A DNA stretch of 64,000 bases from Callipepla californica brunnescens (taxonomy: Eukaryota > Chordata > Aves > Galliformes > Odontophoridae): contig JALIRH010000030.1 in assembly GCA_023055505.1 (NCBI GenBank), positions 6,010,001-6,074,000 of the forward strand, in the 5' to 3' direction. The first letter of the stretch is position 1. The number at the start of each line of letters is the position of its first letter. Shown piece after piece: positions 14,671 to 23,577 of the stretch. The notes beneath the pieces are model-generated. The model was not told the origin of the DNA. It did no database searches and saw nothing but the letters and a program-made list of their open reading frames with translations. The translations under genes were made by a program, and so were the position numbers.

Positions 14671-14767
14671 GCTCTTGGTCTAGTGGTTAGGAGCTGGCGC
14701 TTTCACCGCCGCGGCCCAGGTTCTGATAACGCCAAGGTCGTGGGTTCGATCCCCATACGGGCCACCA
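14671..14767 (+). pseudogene. Chimeric tRNA: Glu(TTC) 5' part joined to Ile 3' part, with CCA
   Basis: 14,676-14,728 matches vertebrate tRNA-Glu: D-arm 'tggtctagtggttagga', anticodon stem ggcg/cgcc around loop CTTTCAC (anticodon TTC at 14,702-14,704). From about 14,724 the sequence becomes the 3' part of tRNA-Ile: 'ctgataacgccaaggtcg', a T-arm 'gggttcgatcccc' and the acceptor strand 'tacgggcca', followed by CCA at 14,765-14,767. The 5' acceptor strand is absent, so no cloverleaf closes. The A box (14,676-14,686) and B box (14,743-14,753) of a Pol III promoter remain. Genomic eukaryotic tRNA genes lack CCA, so this part came through RNA. Confidence 0.75.
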
Positions 14768-14961
14768 GACAGAGAGAGGGCATCCTGGGGGCAGCAGTGG
14801 TCTGCAGGGTGCTGGGCAGCCCAGCTCCGTCCTCTTTTGGGACCGGTGGGTCTGTTTGGACCCCCGAGGGTGGCTCTGTGTTGGGACCTCGTGTCTGTGC
14901 CTGTTTCGCCTCCTGGTACTGCGGCGTCGAGGCTGGAGGGGTCATCACCCGCAAAGAGCAA

Positions 14962-15237
14962 CTATGAGTCCTCCAGCAGCAGCCTGCTCCAGCCCCAGGG
15001 GGTGCGCAGGAACGTATTGTTCCCCTCCCGCACGTAGACCAGGCTGTCCTCGGGGACAGCACTGCCAGACTTCAGCATCAGCTCCTTCGACCTGAACACC
15101 CACGTCTGGCGCTGGAGGTCAGTGCTGGGTTCCAGTGGTTCCGGGTGGGGAACATCAGCATCTGGAGAAGCCACTGCCCAGGCTGCTTTGGCCGCTGCCG
15201 GCTGCCTGCAGGGCTGCTGTCCACGCACGGGGTACAC
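14962..15237 (-). CDS. Open segment resembling collagen XV/XVIII trimerization domain
   Basis: The minus-strand frame, about 91 codons to a TAG at 14,962, contains 'ELMLKSGSAVPEDSLVYV', then 'NNTFLRTPWGWSRLLLEDS'. The order (aliphatic helix start, PE-G/D-S-LVYV strand, Phe/Leu-Arg, Gly-Trp, LLLE) resembles the NC1 trimerization domain of multiplexin collagens XV/XVIII. No collagen Gly-X-Y repeat or endostatin part accompanies it. The start used is not an ATG and may be an internal exon position. It lies between inverted LTR ends, which suggests a captured cellular fragment. Similarity is judged by eye only. Confidence 0.4.
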   Translation of the reverse strand: MYPVRGQQPCRQPAAAKAAWAVASPDADVPHPEPLEPSTDLQRQTWVFRSKELMLKSGSAVPEDSLVYVREGNNTFLRTPWGWSRLLLEDS

Positions 15238-15312
15238 GCGGTTTTAACTCTTCATGCACTACGTGGTGATATGATGTGGAATACCAATACCAAAAATCAT
15301 AAAACCGTGACA

Positions 15313-15934
15313 GTCATCTTCCTCCTAACAGCAGATGAAATTTGTTTCTGTAGCAGCTACACAGACATTTCGGACCAGAAATGCCACTCAGAACCAGGGA
15401 ATACGTCCAGAGATTTGCTGAATGAATTTAATTAGCTCAAAGACAAAGATAGTGTTGGACATCTGAGCTAGACATTCAGAGCAGAGTTCAACGAGATATA
15501 TAGAACTTTCCTTATCATCGGGAGGGCCCAGGGTACCTCAGACATCTCTACTAAGGTGGCTGGTTTCATAAATTATACAATACATGCCCTTCCCCCAAAA
15601 AAGTACCAGAAGGAAAGTAGAGAAAATAGATATTGGATCATACGGACTGATTTCTGTACACTTGAGTACAATCAGCCTTTCCGCCATCCATGTAAGAAAG
15701 GAAGAAATATGGGGAAATGGTTCAGTGGGCGTGGAGGTGCCAGGGCAATGGAAGGACAAGGTGATCTTAGCGGTCTTTCCCAACATTAATTATTCAGTGA
15801 TGACATTAAAAATGTGAAGATTTTATCTATACTTCAAGGCATGATGGGAATTTTTTAGTTTCCAGTGTCAAGACCAATTTCATTTCTCATTCTTAAGGGA
15901 AGAAAACTAAACCTATATTGCATCAGTGACTTTT
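15313..15934. other. No gene seen
   Basis: Single-copy-looking sequence without a recognised family. Frames of about 80 codons on both strands are not convincing. Confidence 0.4.
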
Positions 15935-16165
15935 AAAAGTCTAACCCTAAGGCTAACCCTACCTTCACAAGAACCGTAACACTAACCCTAACCTTAACAC
16001 TAACCCAAAACCTAACTCTAAACCTAGCCTGAAACCAAACCCTAACACAACCTGAACCCTGACCCTAAACCTTCCCTAACCCTCACCATAAAACTAGCCC
16101 TAACCCTAACACATACATAAGCCTAACACTAACCTCTAACCCAACTCCTAACCCAACTCAGCGTT
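15935..16165. repeat. Degenerate interstitial telomere-like tract
   Basis: The plus strand is a run of variants of CCCTAA: many exact 'ctaaccctaaccct' stretches mixed with 'taacactaaccc', 'cctaaac' and 'cctgaaccct' variants over about 230 bp. This is the C-rich strand of the vertebrate telomere repeat, heavily mutated, so it is old. It fits a former chromosome end, a fusion point or subtelomeric sequence. Confidence 0.85.
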
Positions 16166-17346
16166 ACTGGCCAAGCTCCTAATTCTGTAGCAAGCAGACA
16201 CAGTCATTCATACAAACACACCATCTTTGTAGCTAAAGAATTATGTAGAGGAAGCAAAAAGTCATGTAATTTCCTCCTGCCTCAACTCTACTGGGATGAC
16301 TGAATGGATTTAGGAAAACAAAAGGACACTGAACATCAATTTCACTTTGTTTTTAAATGGTTTTCATTGTGAGGGGTGAGTCAAAATCCACTGTTTCATT
16401 CTAAAGGTACGGAAATGAAATTATTTGTTGTGCTCTGTGGAAAACACCCATTATCTTCTGTGACTGGCATATGGTGATGCTTGGTGGATTCATTTGGTAG
16501 AAAGATTTAGGTAATGGCTTTTTCTTCATGTCTCCAATGTTCTAATGACTTAACTGGAAAATTAGGTACTGCGATGGGATTTTTTGAGGGGAGAGCTGGA
16601 AGTCTGCATGAGATCTAGGCACCCTTACCTCCCTTGAAACACAGCTATGGAAAATAGATTTGGTTTGAAAATACTGATGTATTCCGGAGAAAATCTAGGA
16701 TGAAACTCACCATTCCTTGGGATGGCTGTACTGACGTCATGAAGTACAAAGATTTCAAAACCATCCATTGTGATCCGCTTTGCAGCTGTCCAAGGAATTC
16801 ACCCCACCAATTCATACACCTTCCTTCCAATGTGAGTGGTCTGTAACAAGTTTCTTTTTTCTAATCAGCGGATGTGATTTTAGGTTTGAGTAATTTGAGA
16901 CTGCAATTCACGCAGCTTTGTTTGGCTGCCTACATCAGAATGAGATGTACCATACCTCGGAAGGGCCTGCTTTGTTCGCTTGGAGAGGCTGTATGCTCAG
17001 AGCAAGAGAGTGATAATATCCATCCCATAGATCAGCCACTACAGGAGACTGCACAGGTGGTTTACAACCTCAATTTAATCCAAGTGCCGCTTCCTAGAGA
17101 GAAAATGTGGAACATCTGATGACATGCTGACTTTCAGTTCACAGTTCCAGTAAAATGCCCAAGTTAGCGGGAATCTACATGACTTGCTTCTAAGTATTTC
17201 ACCATAAGGAGTTCCGTAACGCTCGGCAATGGTCACAGGGTGTGCACTTCAGTAGTATAAGTATAGCCCAAGTTGCTTAAATCCTGTAGTATATTTGCAC
17301 TGCATTGTTTATTACTGCCTGTCTGTCAGAGTTTGCAGGAGTGAAA
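16166..17346. other. Upstream region of the olfactory receptor
   Basis: No coding family or repeat is recognised. Just before the receptor a pyrimidine-rich stretch ending 'ctgtctgtcag' (about 17,319-17,330) could be the splice acceptor of the usual olfactory receptor 5' UTR intron. Confidence 0.4.
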
Positions 17347-18309
17347 ATGGAGCATGAAAACACTACAGTAGTTAGAGAGTTTGTTCTGCTCGGATTGTCC
17401 CATACCCGCAAAGTCCAGCCAGTTCTCTTCTTCTTCTTCCTGCTGTTCTACGTGATAGTTCTCCCAAGCAACATCCTTCTCATTCTCACCGTACAGAGGG
17501 ATTCCAAACTGGGATCACCCATGCACTTTTTCCTGGTCAATCTGGCATTCTTGGATATCTGCTACTGCTCTGTGACCCTACCCAAAATGCTGGCTGACTT
17601 ATTCTCAAACCCTCAGACCATAGCCTACAATGCCTGCATGGCCCAGCTTCTGTTTCTTCACTTCCTGGGAGCAGCGGAAATGTTCCTGCTCTTGGCCATG
17701 GCTTATGATCGTTACGTTGCGATTTGCAAACCTCTTCGCTACACTGTGCTTGTGAACAGGACAGTTTGCCACGTCCTGGTTGGAGCTTCATGGGGCGGTG
17801 GCTTCCTTCATGGCATCACTGTATTTGCTCTCACCATCAAGCTCCCCTTCTGTGGCCTCAACATCCTGGACAACTTCTTCTGTGACGTCCGACAGCTGGC
17901 TAAGTTGGCCTGTGCTAACACTTACACAGTGGAACTTCTGATGTTCCTCAACAATGGCATCGTCATTGTCACGTGCTTTGTACTTCTCCTCATCTCCTAC
18001 ACAGTCTTATTGCTGAAGCTCCAGACTCACCCCACCAAGGCAAAAAAGAAAATAACCTCCACCTGTGTTTCCCACATTGTTGTGGTTTTCGTCACGTTTG
18101 GCCCAGCTATTTATATCTACGTCCTACCCTTTCAGGCCGTCCCAGTGGAAAAAGTAGTTGCTCTTTTCCATACGGTCATCTTTCCCTTGACTAATCCTAT
18201 CATATACACTCTTTGTAACAAGGAGATCAAAAGCTCCATGTGGAAGTTGGTCTGCAAATACTTACAGCAGTGTAGACTTTTTAAAAAGTATTTTGAAGTG
18301 AATAAATGA
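17347..18309 (+). CDS. Olfactory receptor, class II (family 4-like)
   Basis: A complete single-exon seven-transmembrane odorant receptor of 320 residues. The N-terminus carries an N-glycosylation site (HENTT). 'SPMHFFLVNLAFLDICYCS' is the TM2 motif (usually PMYFFL). 'MAYDRYVAICKPLRYT' at the end of TM3 is the G-protein-coupling motif. Then follow 'FFCDVRQLAKLAC' in the second extracellular loop, 'KKITSTCVSH' before TM6 and 'NPIIYTLCNKEIKSSM' in TM7 (usual Arg replaced by Cys). The conserved loop cysteines are present. The ATG at 17,347 gives the normal N-terminal length; upstream codons in the same frame start only with TTG. Expected in the olfactory neuron membrane, coupling to Golf. The family 4-like placement is by eye. 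It stands alone in the window. Confidence 0.93.
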   Translation: MEHENTTVVREFVLLGLSHTRKVQPVLFFFFLLFYVIVLPSNILLILTVQRDSKLGSPMHFFLVNLAFLDICYCSVTLPKMLADLFSNPQTIAYNACMAQLLFLHFLGAAEMFLLLAMAYDRYVAICKPLRYTVLVNRTVCHVLVGASWGGGFLHGITVFALTIKLPFCGLNILDNFFCDVRQLAKLACANTYTVELLMFLNNGIVIVTCFVLLLISYTVLLLKLQTHPTKAKKKITSTCVSHIVVVFVTFGPAIYIYVLPFQAVPVEKVVALFHTVIFPLTNPIIYTLCNKEIKSSMWKLVCKYLQQCRLFKKYFEVNK

Positions 18310-18934
18310 AGGTTGTTTTGGTCAGGCCATTTTCTTAGGAAAAAATAGGTACTGTACACTATGTAACAGCATAACATGAAATCGGTGACCCTCAGAATTC
18401 TTCTTCTATCAAAAAAAGCCCTAGAGTGACACTGAAACCTGTATGGAATAATTCAGGGGAGAACCAACCTGTATAAGGGAATCAACTACGCGTGATCAAG
18501 ATATTATTAAGAATATTTGAATCATATGAAGAATAATCTGGGAGTTGTGAAGTCTTCATAGATCCTTTCATTGACTGCTTGCTCAGATTCGAGCACATGA
18601 GTTCAACATTTCAGTTTAGAGTTGAACTCTCCCTGCTGATGCTGCCTTCCTGATTGGCTTTTTGCGGTTCTGCCACTTAAATGAGTTGAGTACTCTTCCA
18701 CAGAGTGAGAAAGTGCAAGCTGCTGGATAATCTAGCTTTCAGATAAGCTTTGCTATTCATGCACTATAGGATGGACATTGCAATCTGAAATCAGAAGACC
18801 ACTATTAAGTAAAAATCAAAGGTAACCCTGGCTTTACCGGTCTTGCTGATCCTAAACTTTCTCTAAACAGTTACAGACATCTGCAGTAAAGATTCCTATC
18901 TCCTTTATTGGGCACCAAGGATTCCTGCAAAACT
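18310..18934. other. No gene seen 3' of the olfactory receptor
   Basis: No RNA gene, repeat or coding family is recognised. Confidence 0.4.
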
Positions 18935-19286
18935 TAACAGTCATTTCTAGTGAGTAATTCAGCTAACCCTTTATTACTTTTTGCTTTTGTTAATGGTTTA
19001 TGGGTTGCTTCGGCCAGGTTCCATGACAAATGTTGTGGGGGACCCAGGGAACCATGCCTGGGGAAGAGAAGGAAGTGAAAAGGGAGATGGGCCTGAAAAC
19101 AAGTAAAAAGTAAAAATGCAAAGCAATGTAAAGTCCCCTGGGGAACATAGTTCTTCGCTTCTAAGGCAGGTATATGCAGACTTATTGATGATCCACAGAG
19201 CTGGAGCATTAACTCCTTTACTCCCAATACACAACATGACGTTATGATGTGGAATACCAATACCAAAAGTCATAAAGCCATGACAT
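18935..19286 (-). mobile_element. 3' LTR (family 1) of the minus-strand provirus
   Basis: The minus strand starts TGTCATGGCTTTATGAC at 19,286 and carries 'tattccacatcataacg' and 'aaggagttaatgct'. Immediately before it on the minus strand is a purine tract 'aataaggggtggaa', the same plus-strand primer that precedes the LTR at 52,892. That orients this LTR as the 3' LTR of the element at 19,803-23,577. Its U5 end is not preserved. Confidence 0.7.
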
Positions 19287-19394
19287 TCCACCCCTTATTC
19301 CATGTCTTAATTAATATACAAAGAGGAACAATGATTAACATCTGTTAAATACACACACGCACACATCATATATATATCTATCGACATGGAAATG

Positions 19395-19514
19395 TGTCTG
19401 CGGTCACAGGACGTTCTCTCTCTTTCCTCTAGGATCACTTAGGAGTGGGTGCTCGTAGCCGTCCGCCTTCAGCTTTAGTGTAAGGCCTTCGGTTTATCGG
19501 GCACTCACTCTCTC

Positions 19515-19564
<50 letters not shown>

Positions 19565-19802
19565 GTTTTGTTTGATTCATTGGGCTTAATTCCAAATTGT
19601 ATTGCATTATATTGTGTTATTTACTTCCTGATGTCTTATTTAGTAAATTAGCTTTTCCCCCTCAGATCGTTGCCGCTGTTTTGTTTTGGGGCTTATCTTC
19701 CTTTTTCCCTTTCCCCCTTCCCTCTGTCCGGGGTGTGGGCCTGTGGGTCTCCTTCCTCAGTTGTTGCGGGGCCGGGCCGAACCAGCTCACAAACCCCTGA
19801 CA
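19395..19802 (+). mobile_element. Partial LTR (family 1), opposite strand, with (CT)n
   Basis: It carries the family 1 blocks 'gtaaggccttcggttta', 'tagtaaattag' and the C/T-rich end, finishing 'aacccctgaca' at 19,802. The U3 end is missing. A (CT)n microsatellite of about 58 bp lies at 19,503-19,560. The fragment sits between the 3' LTR and pol of a provirus that runs the other way, so it is a nested insertion or rearrangement. Confidence 0.6.
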
Positions 19803-20639
19803 AAATGCTACTGCACTCCCCCGACATCAGATTCCCTTGTGGTGCGCATTAAACATCTCCATTCCTCTCTCTCACCCACCAAGTGGACCCAGGTCTCTGT
19901 ACAAAAACAGTTCCACAGAGAGATTTTCCCTTTCCGGAAGCTGGAAGGGCCCAAACCGCTTTTCCCAACATACTCTTCACATGTACTACAGGGACCTTAT
20001 CTCCTGCTACAGTAGGTAGAGAGATGGATTGGGCAGGACCATCACGACTGTTGGATCCTCGAGTGTTGACCGATCAGCTGGTTTCTGTCAAATGCTTCTC
20101 CCAGTGCTTAAATGTTCTGCCACCCATTGCTTTCAACATTGTTTTCAACAATCCATTGTACCTTTCAATTTCACCAGAAGCTGGTGCATGATAGGGGATA
20201 TGATAAATCCACTCAATGCCATGATCTTTGGCCCAAGTATTTACAAGAGAATTTTTAAAACGAGTTCCATTATCAGACTCAATTCTTTCTGGAGTACCAT
20301 GTCGCTAAAGGACTTGTTTCTTGAGGCCTAAGATGGTGTTTCGGGCGGTAGCATGGGGTACTGCATATGTTTCAAGCCACCCAGTGGTCGCCTCCACCAT
20401 GGTGAGCACATAACGCTTACCATTGCGAGATCGTGACAAGGTGATATAATCAACCTGCCACGCCTCCCCATATTTATACTTTTGCCATCGCCCTTCCCCC
20501 CAGAGAGGTTTCATCCTCTTGGCTTGTTTAATTGTGGCACAGGTATCACAGTCATGGATAACCTGTGCAATAGCATCCCTAGTTAAGTCCACCCCTCAGT
20601 CTCTAGCCCACTTATACGTTGCATCTCTTCCTTGATGGC
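19803..20639 (-). pseudogene. ERV-L-like integrase, broken
   Basis: The minus strand from about 20,600 encodes the end of the HHCC zinc region ('HDCDTCATIKQ'), then 'VDYITL' with the first catalytic Asp. After an in-frame TAG at about 20,305 comes 'IESDNG' with the second Asp and a 'GEIERYNG' block with the Glu. The C-terminal domain continues to about 19,803, where an LTR piece interrupts. Integrase would insert viral DNA into the host genome; the stop makes this copy inactive. Paralogous pieces lie at 37,130-37,262 and 52,108-52,790. Confidence 0.8.
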
Positions 20640-20819
20640 CCAAGGTCTCATGGGCCCATCGAGCTAAATATAATTCACTCTTGTGTTGCCATTCCAAGTC
20701 TACTTGAGCCACCTTAACTTTGGCAGCTCAATCTACCTGATGGTTATTCTGTTGTTCTTCAGTTGCCCGGCTTTTAGGAACATGAGCATCTACATGGCGC
20801 ACCTTTACAACCATATTCT

Positions 20820-21386
20820 TTACTCGGGCAGCAATATTTTCCACAGTTCAGCAGCCCAAGTAGGTTTACCCCTCCGCTGCCAGCCATTTTGTTCCCATTG
20901 CTGTAACCACCCCCATAAGGCATTTGCCACCATCCATGAGTCAGTGTAAAGATAAAGCACTGGCCACCTCTCACGTTCAGCAATATTTAAGGCTAATTGG
21001 ACAGCCTTTACCTCTGCAAATTGGCTTGATTCTCCTTTTCCTTCAGTGGCCTCTGCAACTCGTCGTGTGGGGCTCCACACAGCAGATTTCCATCTGCGGT
21101 GCTTTCCCACAAAGCGACACGATCCATCTGTGAACAGGGCATATCTCTTTTCATTGTCTGGTAGTTCATTATATGGTGGGGCCCCTTTAGCACGTGACAC
21201 CTCCTCTGCTGGTGTTGTTCCAAACTTTTTACCTTCAGGCCAGTCCATGATCACCTCCAGGATTCCTGGACGGTTGGGGTTCCCCATCTGAGCTCGCTGT
21301 GTAATCAGCGCAATCCACTTACTCCAAGTGGCATCAGTAGCATGATGGGTAGAGGTAAACTTTCCTTTGAACATCCAGTTCAGCAC
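20820..21386 (-). pseudogene. ERV-L-like RNase H domain
   Basis: A 188-codon open stretch with 'YALFTDGSCR' (first catalytic Asp), 'FAEVKAVQLAL' (Glu) and 'LYLYTDSWMVANALWGW' (second Asp), the RNase H order of retroviral pol. It removes RNA from the RNA-DNA hybrid. It is separated by frame breaks from RT above and integrase below. The same domain is found at 36,628-37,020 on the plus strand. Confidence 0.8.
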
Positions 21387-21542
21387 TGGCAGTCGATGTG
21401 CCAGGAGGAGCTGCGCTTCAGTACCGATTACTTTGGAAGCAGCTCGAACCCCCTCGTACGTGGCTAAGATCTCCTTCTCAGTTGGAGTGTAGCGCTCCTT
21501 AGACCCCCTGTACGCTCTGCTCCAAAATCCCAGGGGTCGGCC

Positions 21543-22513
21543 TCAGGTCTCCCCAGAGGCTCTTTGCCACAGACTCCAAGTGGGACCTTCCTTTCCAGCA
21601 GCAGTGTAGAGGATGTTCTTTACATCATGTCCCATCCACACTAGCCCCAGGGCCACGGCACAGGCCATCTCCTGCTTAATTTGCTCAAAAGCCTGCTGCT
21701 GCTCAGGGCCCCATACAAAATCAGTCTTCTTCTGCATCACCTGATAAAGTAGGACTCACAGTGAGGCTGTAGTTTGGAACATGCATTCTCCAAAAGCCCA
21801 CTACACCCAGAAAAGCTTGGGTCTCTGTCTTACTAGTGGGTGGAGACATAGCAATGATTTTGTCAATCACATCTGTTGGGATGTGACGATGTCCATCTTG
21901 CCACTTTATTCCTAGGAACTGAATTTCCTGTGCAGGCCCTTTCACTTTGCTTCGCTTAATAGCGAAGCCAGCTCGCAGGAGGATCTGAATTATTCTCTCT
22001 CCTTTCTTAACAACTTCCCCTGCTGTATTGCCCCACACAATGATGTCATCAATGTATTGTAAGTGCTCAGGAGCACCGCCCTGTTCCAATGCAGTCTGGA
22101 TCAACCCATGGCAAATGGTTGGTCTGTGACTCCACCCCTGGGGCAAACGGTTCCAGGTACTGAACGCCCCTCCACCTGAAAGCAAACTGCGGCCTGCATT
22201 CTGTGGCCAGAGGAATTGAAAAGAAGGCATTGGCAATGTCAGTGGTGGCATATCACTTGGCTGCTTTTGACTCCAGTTCATACTGCAGTTGAAGCATGTC
22301 CAGCACAGCAGCACTCAGTGGGGGTGTGACTTCATTCAGGCCACGGTCATCTACCGTCAGCCTCCGTTCTGCACCAGCTTTACGCACTGGCCATATATGG
22401 CTGCTAAACGGTGACTGGGTTTTGATGATCACTCCCTGGCTCTCTAGCTGACAGATCAAGTTAGGAATGGGGAGCAAGGAATCCCTGTTAGTGCGGTACT
22501 GCCGTCTGTGCAC
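21543..22513 (-). pseudogene. ERV-L-like reverse transcriptase
   Basis: Three consecutive minus-strand frames make up RT: 22,513-22,253 (fingers, 'RLTVDDRGLNEVTPPL'), 22,314-21,721 (palm, 'RLPQGWSHRPTICHGLI' and the catalytic 'YIDD' box) and 21,740-21,543 (connection). YIDD with the LPQG...ICHGLI context is the class III/spuma-like form. Frameshifts near 22,253-22,314 and 21,721-21,740 break it. Confidence 0.85.
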
Positions 22514-22890
22514 CGTTTTTTTGCAATCGGGACCTGTTGCTTCTCCAGTTGTAGCAACCCCACAACAGACGGATCTTCTGACAGGCCAGGCAAAGCAGAC
22601 AGCTGCTTAATGTTATCTGTGTCCACAGCAGCTAGTCCAAAAGCCCATCGACACCCCTTCATATCCTTAAAATATCCCATTTTGAGGTAATCAGTACCAA
22701 GTATACATGGAGCCCCTGGGCCAGTCCCAATTGGACTGTCACAATTTTGCCAGTCTTTACCAGTTAGGCTTATTTCAGTCTCCAACTTGGTCAACACGCT
22801 GGAACCCCCAGTCACCCCAGAAATATAGATTAATTCTGTCCCTTGGTGACTCGAGGGCATTAGAGTGCATTGTGCACCTGTGTCCACCAA
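22514..22890 (-). pseudogene. ERV-L-like aspartic protease
   Basis: The minus-strand frame has 'ALVDTGAQCTLMPSS', the DTGA active site, and a flap-and-core pattern ending in 'ILGTDYLKMGY'. It is followed in frame by the linker to RT. The protease would cleave Gag-Pol. The frame is open over this interval, but no gag precedes it, so it is an orphan. Confidence 0.75.
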
Positions 22891-23270
22891 TGCCTTATAT
22901 TTTTGTGGTTCTGATGTGCCAGACTGGAGGGTGTCTCTTTCGGGTTGGAGGGCATCTTGCTCACATTGGAGACCATCTTGTTGACACTGAGGGTTGTTGA
23001 GTTTGGACTGGAGGGCATCTTGCTGAGTTTGGAGAGCATCTTTTTAGGTCTGGAGTGCATTTTTCTCGATCTGATATGCGACTTGCTTGGTCTGGAGGGT
23101 GTCTTGATCAGACTGGAGGCTGTCTAACTTGGACAGGAGAGTCTAATTGTCAGCTAAAAGACTCTCTTTCTGGATCTGGACACCATCCCTTTCAGCTCAG
23201 AGACTCTATTGCTGTATTTCAAAAACTCTATGCCTCTCTGGGATAGTAGTGAATAAGGTCTGATTGGCAT
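22891..23270 (-). repeat. Heptad-encoding 21-bp repeats upstream of the protease
   Basis: The minus-strand translation just before the protease repeats a seven-residue pattern (QQDALQS, QQDGLQC, EQDALQP, ERDTLQS), so the DNA carries degenerate 21-bp repeats. The pattern predicts a coiled coil in the Gag C-terminal or Gag-Pro linker. Further upstream it degrades with stops. Confidence 0.6.
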
Positions 23271-23577
23271 AAGCCAGACCCTTACACTAACGCTAAAGGC
23301 GAGACAGCAGCGAGCACCCACTGCTGAGTCGATCCCAAAGGAAAGAGAGTGTCCCGTGACTGCAGACAGTTTTTATCTTTTCCCTCTGAGCGGAAATACG
23401 TAAAAATGCAAAGCATTGCAAAGTCCTCTGGGGAATGTAGTTCTTCTTCTCTTCTGAGATAAGTATACCCAGAAATATCAATGATCCATAGAGCTGGAGT
23501 ATTAACTCCTTAACTCTTAATGCACGACATGATGTTATGATGTGGAATACCAATGCCAAAAATCAGAAAACCATGAC
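23271..23577 (-). mobile_element. 5' LTR (family 1) of the minus-strand provirus, truncated
   Basis: The minus strand starts TGTCATGGTTTTCTGAT at 23,577 and continues through the family 1 U3 blocks to 'gcgttagtgtaag' near 23,285. It lies beyond the protease on the 5' side of the element, so it is the 5' LTR with U5, primer site and gag deleted. It is inserted directly beside or into the CR1 that begins at 23,578. Confidence 0.7.

Larger units (their letters stand above)
14593..15312. mobile_element. Composite element bracketed by inverted LTR ends
   Basis: Both ends are the U3 end of the family 1 LTR but point towards each other. The left arm (14,593-14,665) begins TGTCATGGTTTTATGAC. The right arm (15,242-15,312), reverse complemented, begins TGTCACGGTTTTATGAT. 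About 60 of 70 positions match by eye. The flanks carry GTCAC (14,588-14,592) and GTCAT (15,313-15,317), a possible 5-bp target duplication with one change. Inside lie a chimeric tRNA (14,671-14,767) and, on the minus strand, a collagen-trimerization-like open segment (14,962-15,237). This is not a standard solo LTR, which would have only one U3 end. Confidence 0.6.

Noticed and set aside
14680..15062. Minus-strand peptides containing MGIEPTTL-like and GDRTHD-like words
   Set aside because: These are translations of the antisense of the tRNA part, a known source of false proteins.
14593..15312. Ordinary tRNA-derived SINE
   Set aside because: A SINE head would not carry a 3' CCA followed by unrelated sequence inside inverted LTR ends, and no A-rich or LINE-like tail is present.
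17305..17346. Upstream extension of the olfactory receptor
   Set aside because: It starts at a TTG and adds 14 residues unlike the family; a probable splice acceptor lies within it. The ATG at 17,347 fits the family.
22945..23127. Plus-strand Leu-rich frame resembling a leucine-rich repeat or membrane protein
   Set aside because: It is the antisense of the heptad repeats upstream of the ERV protease.
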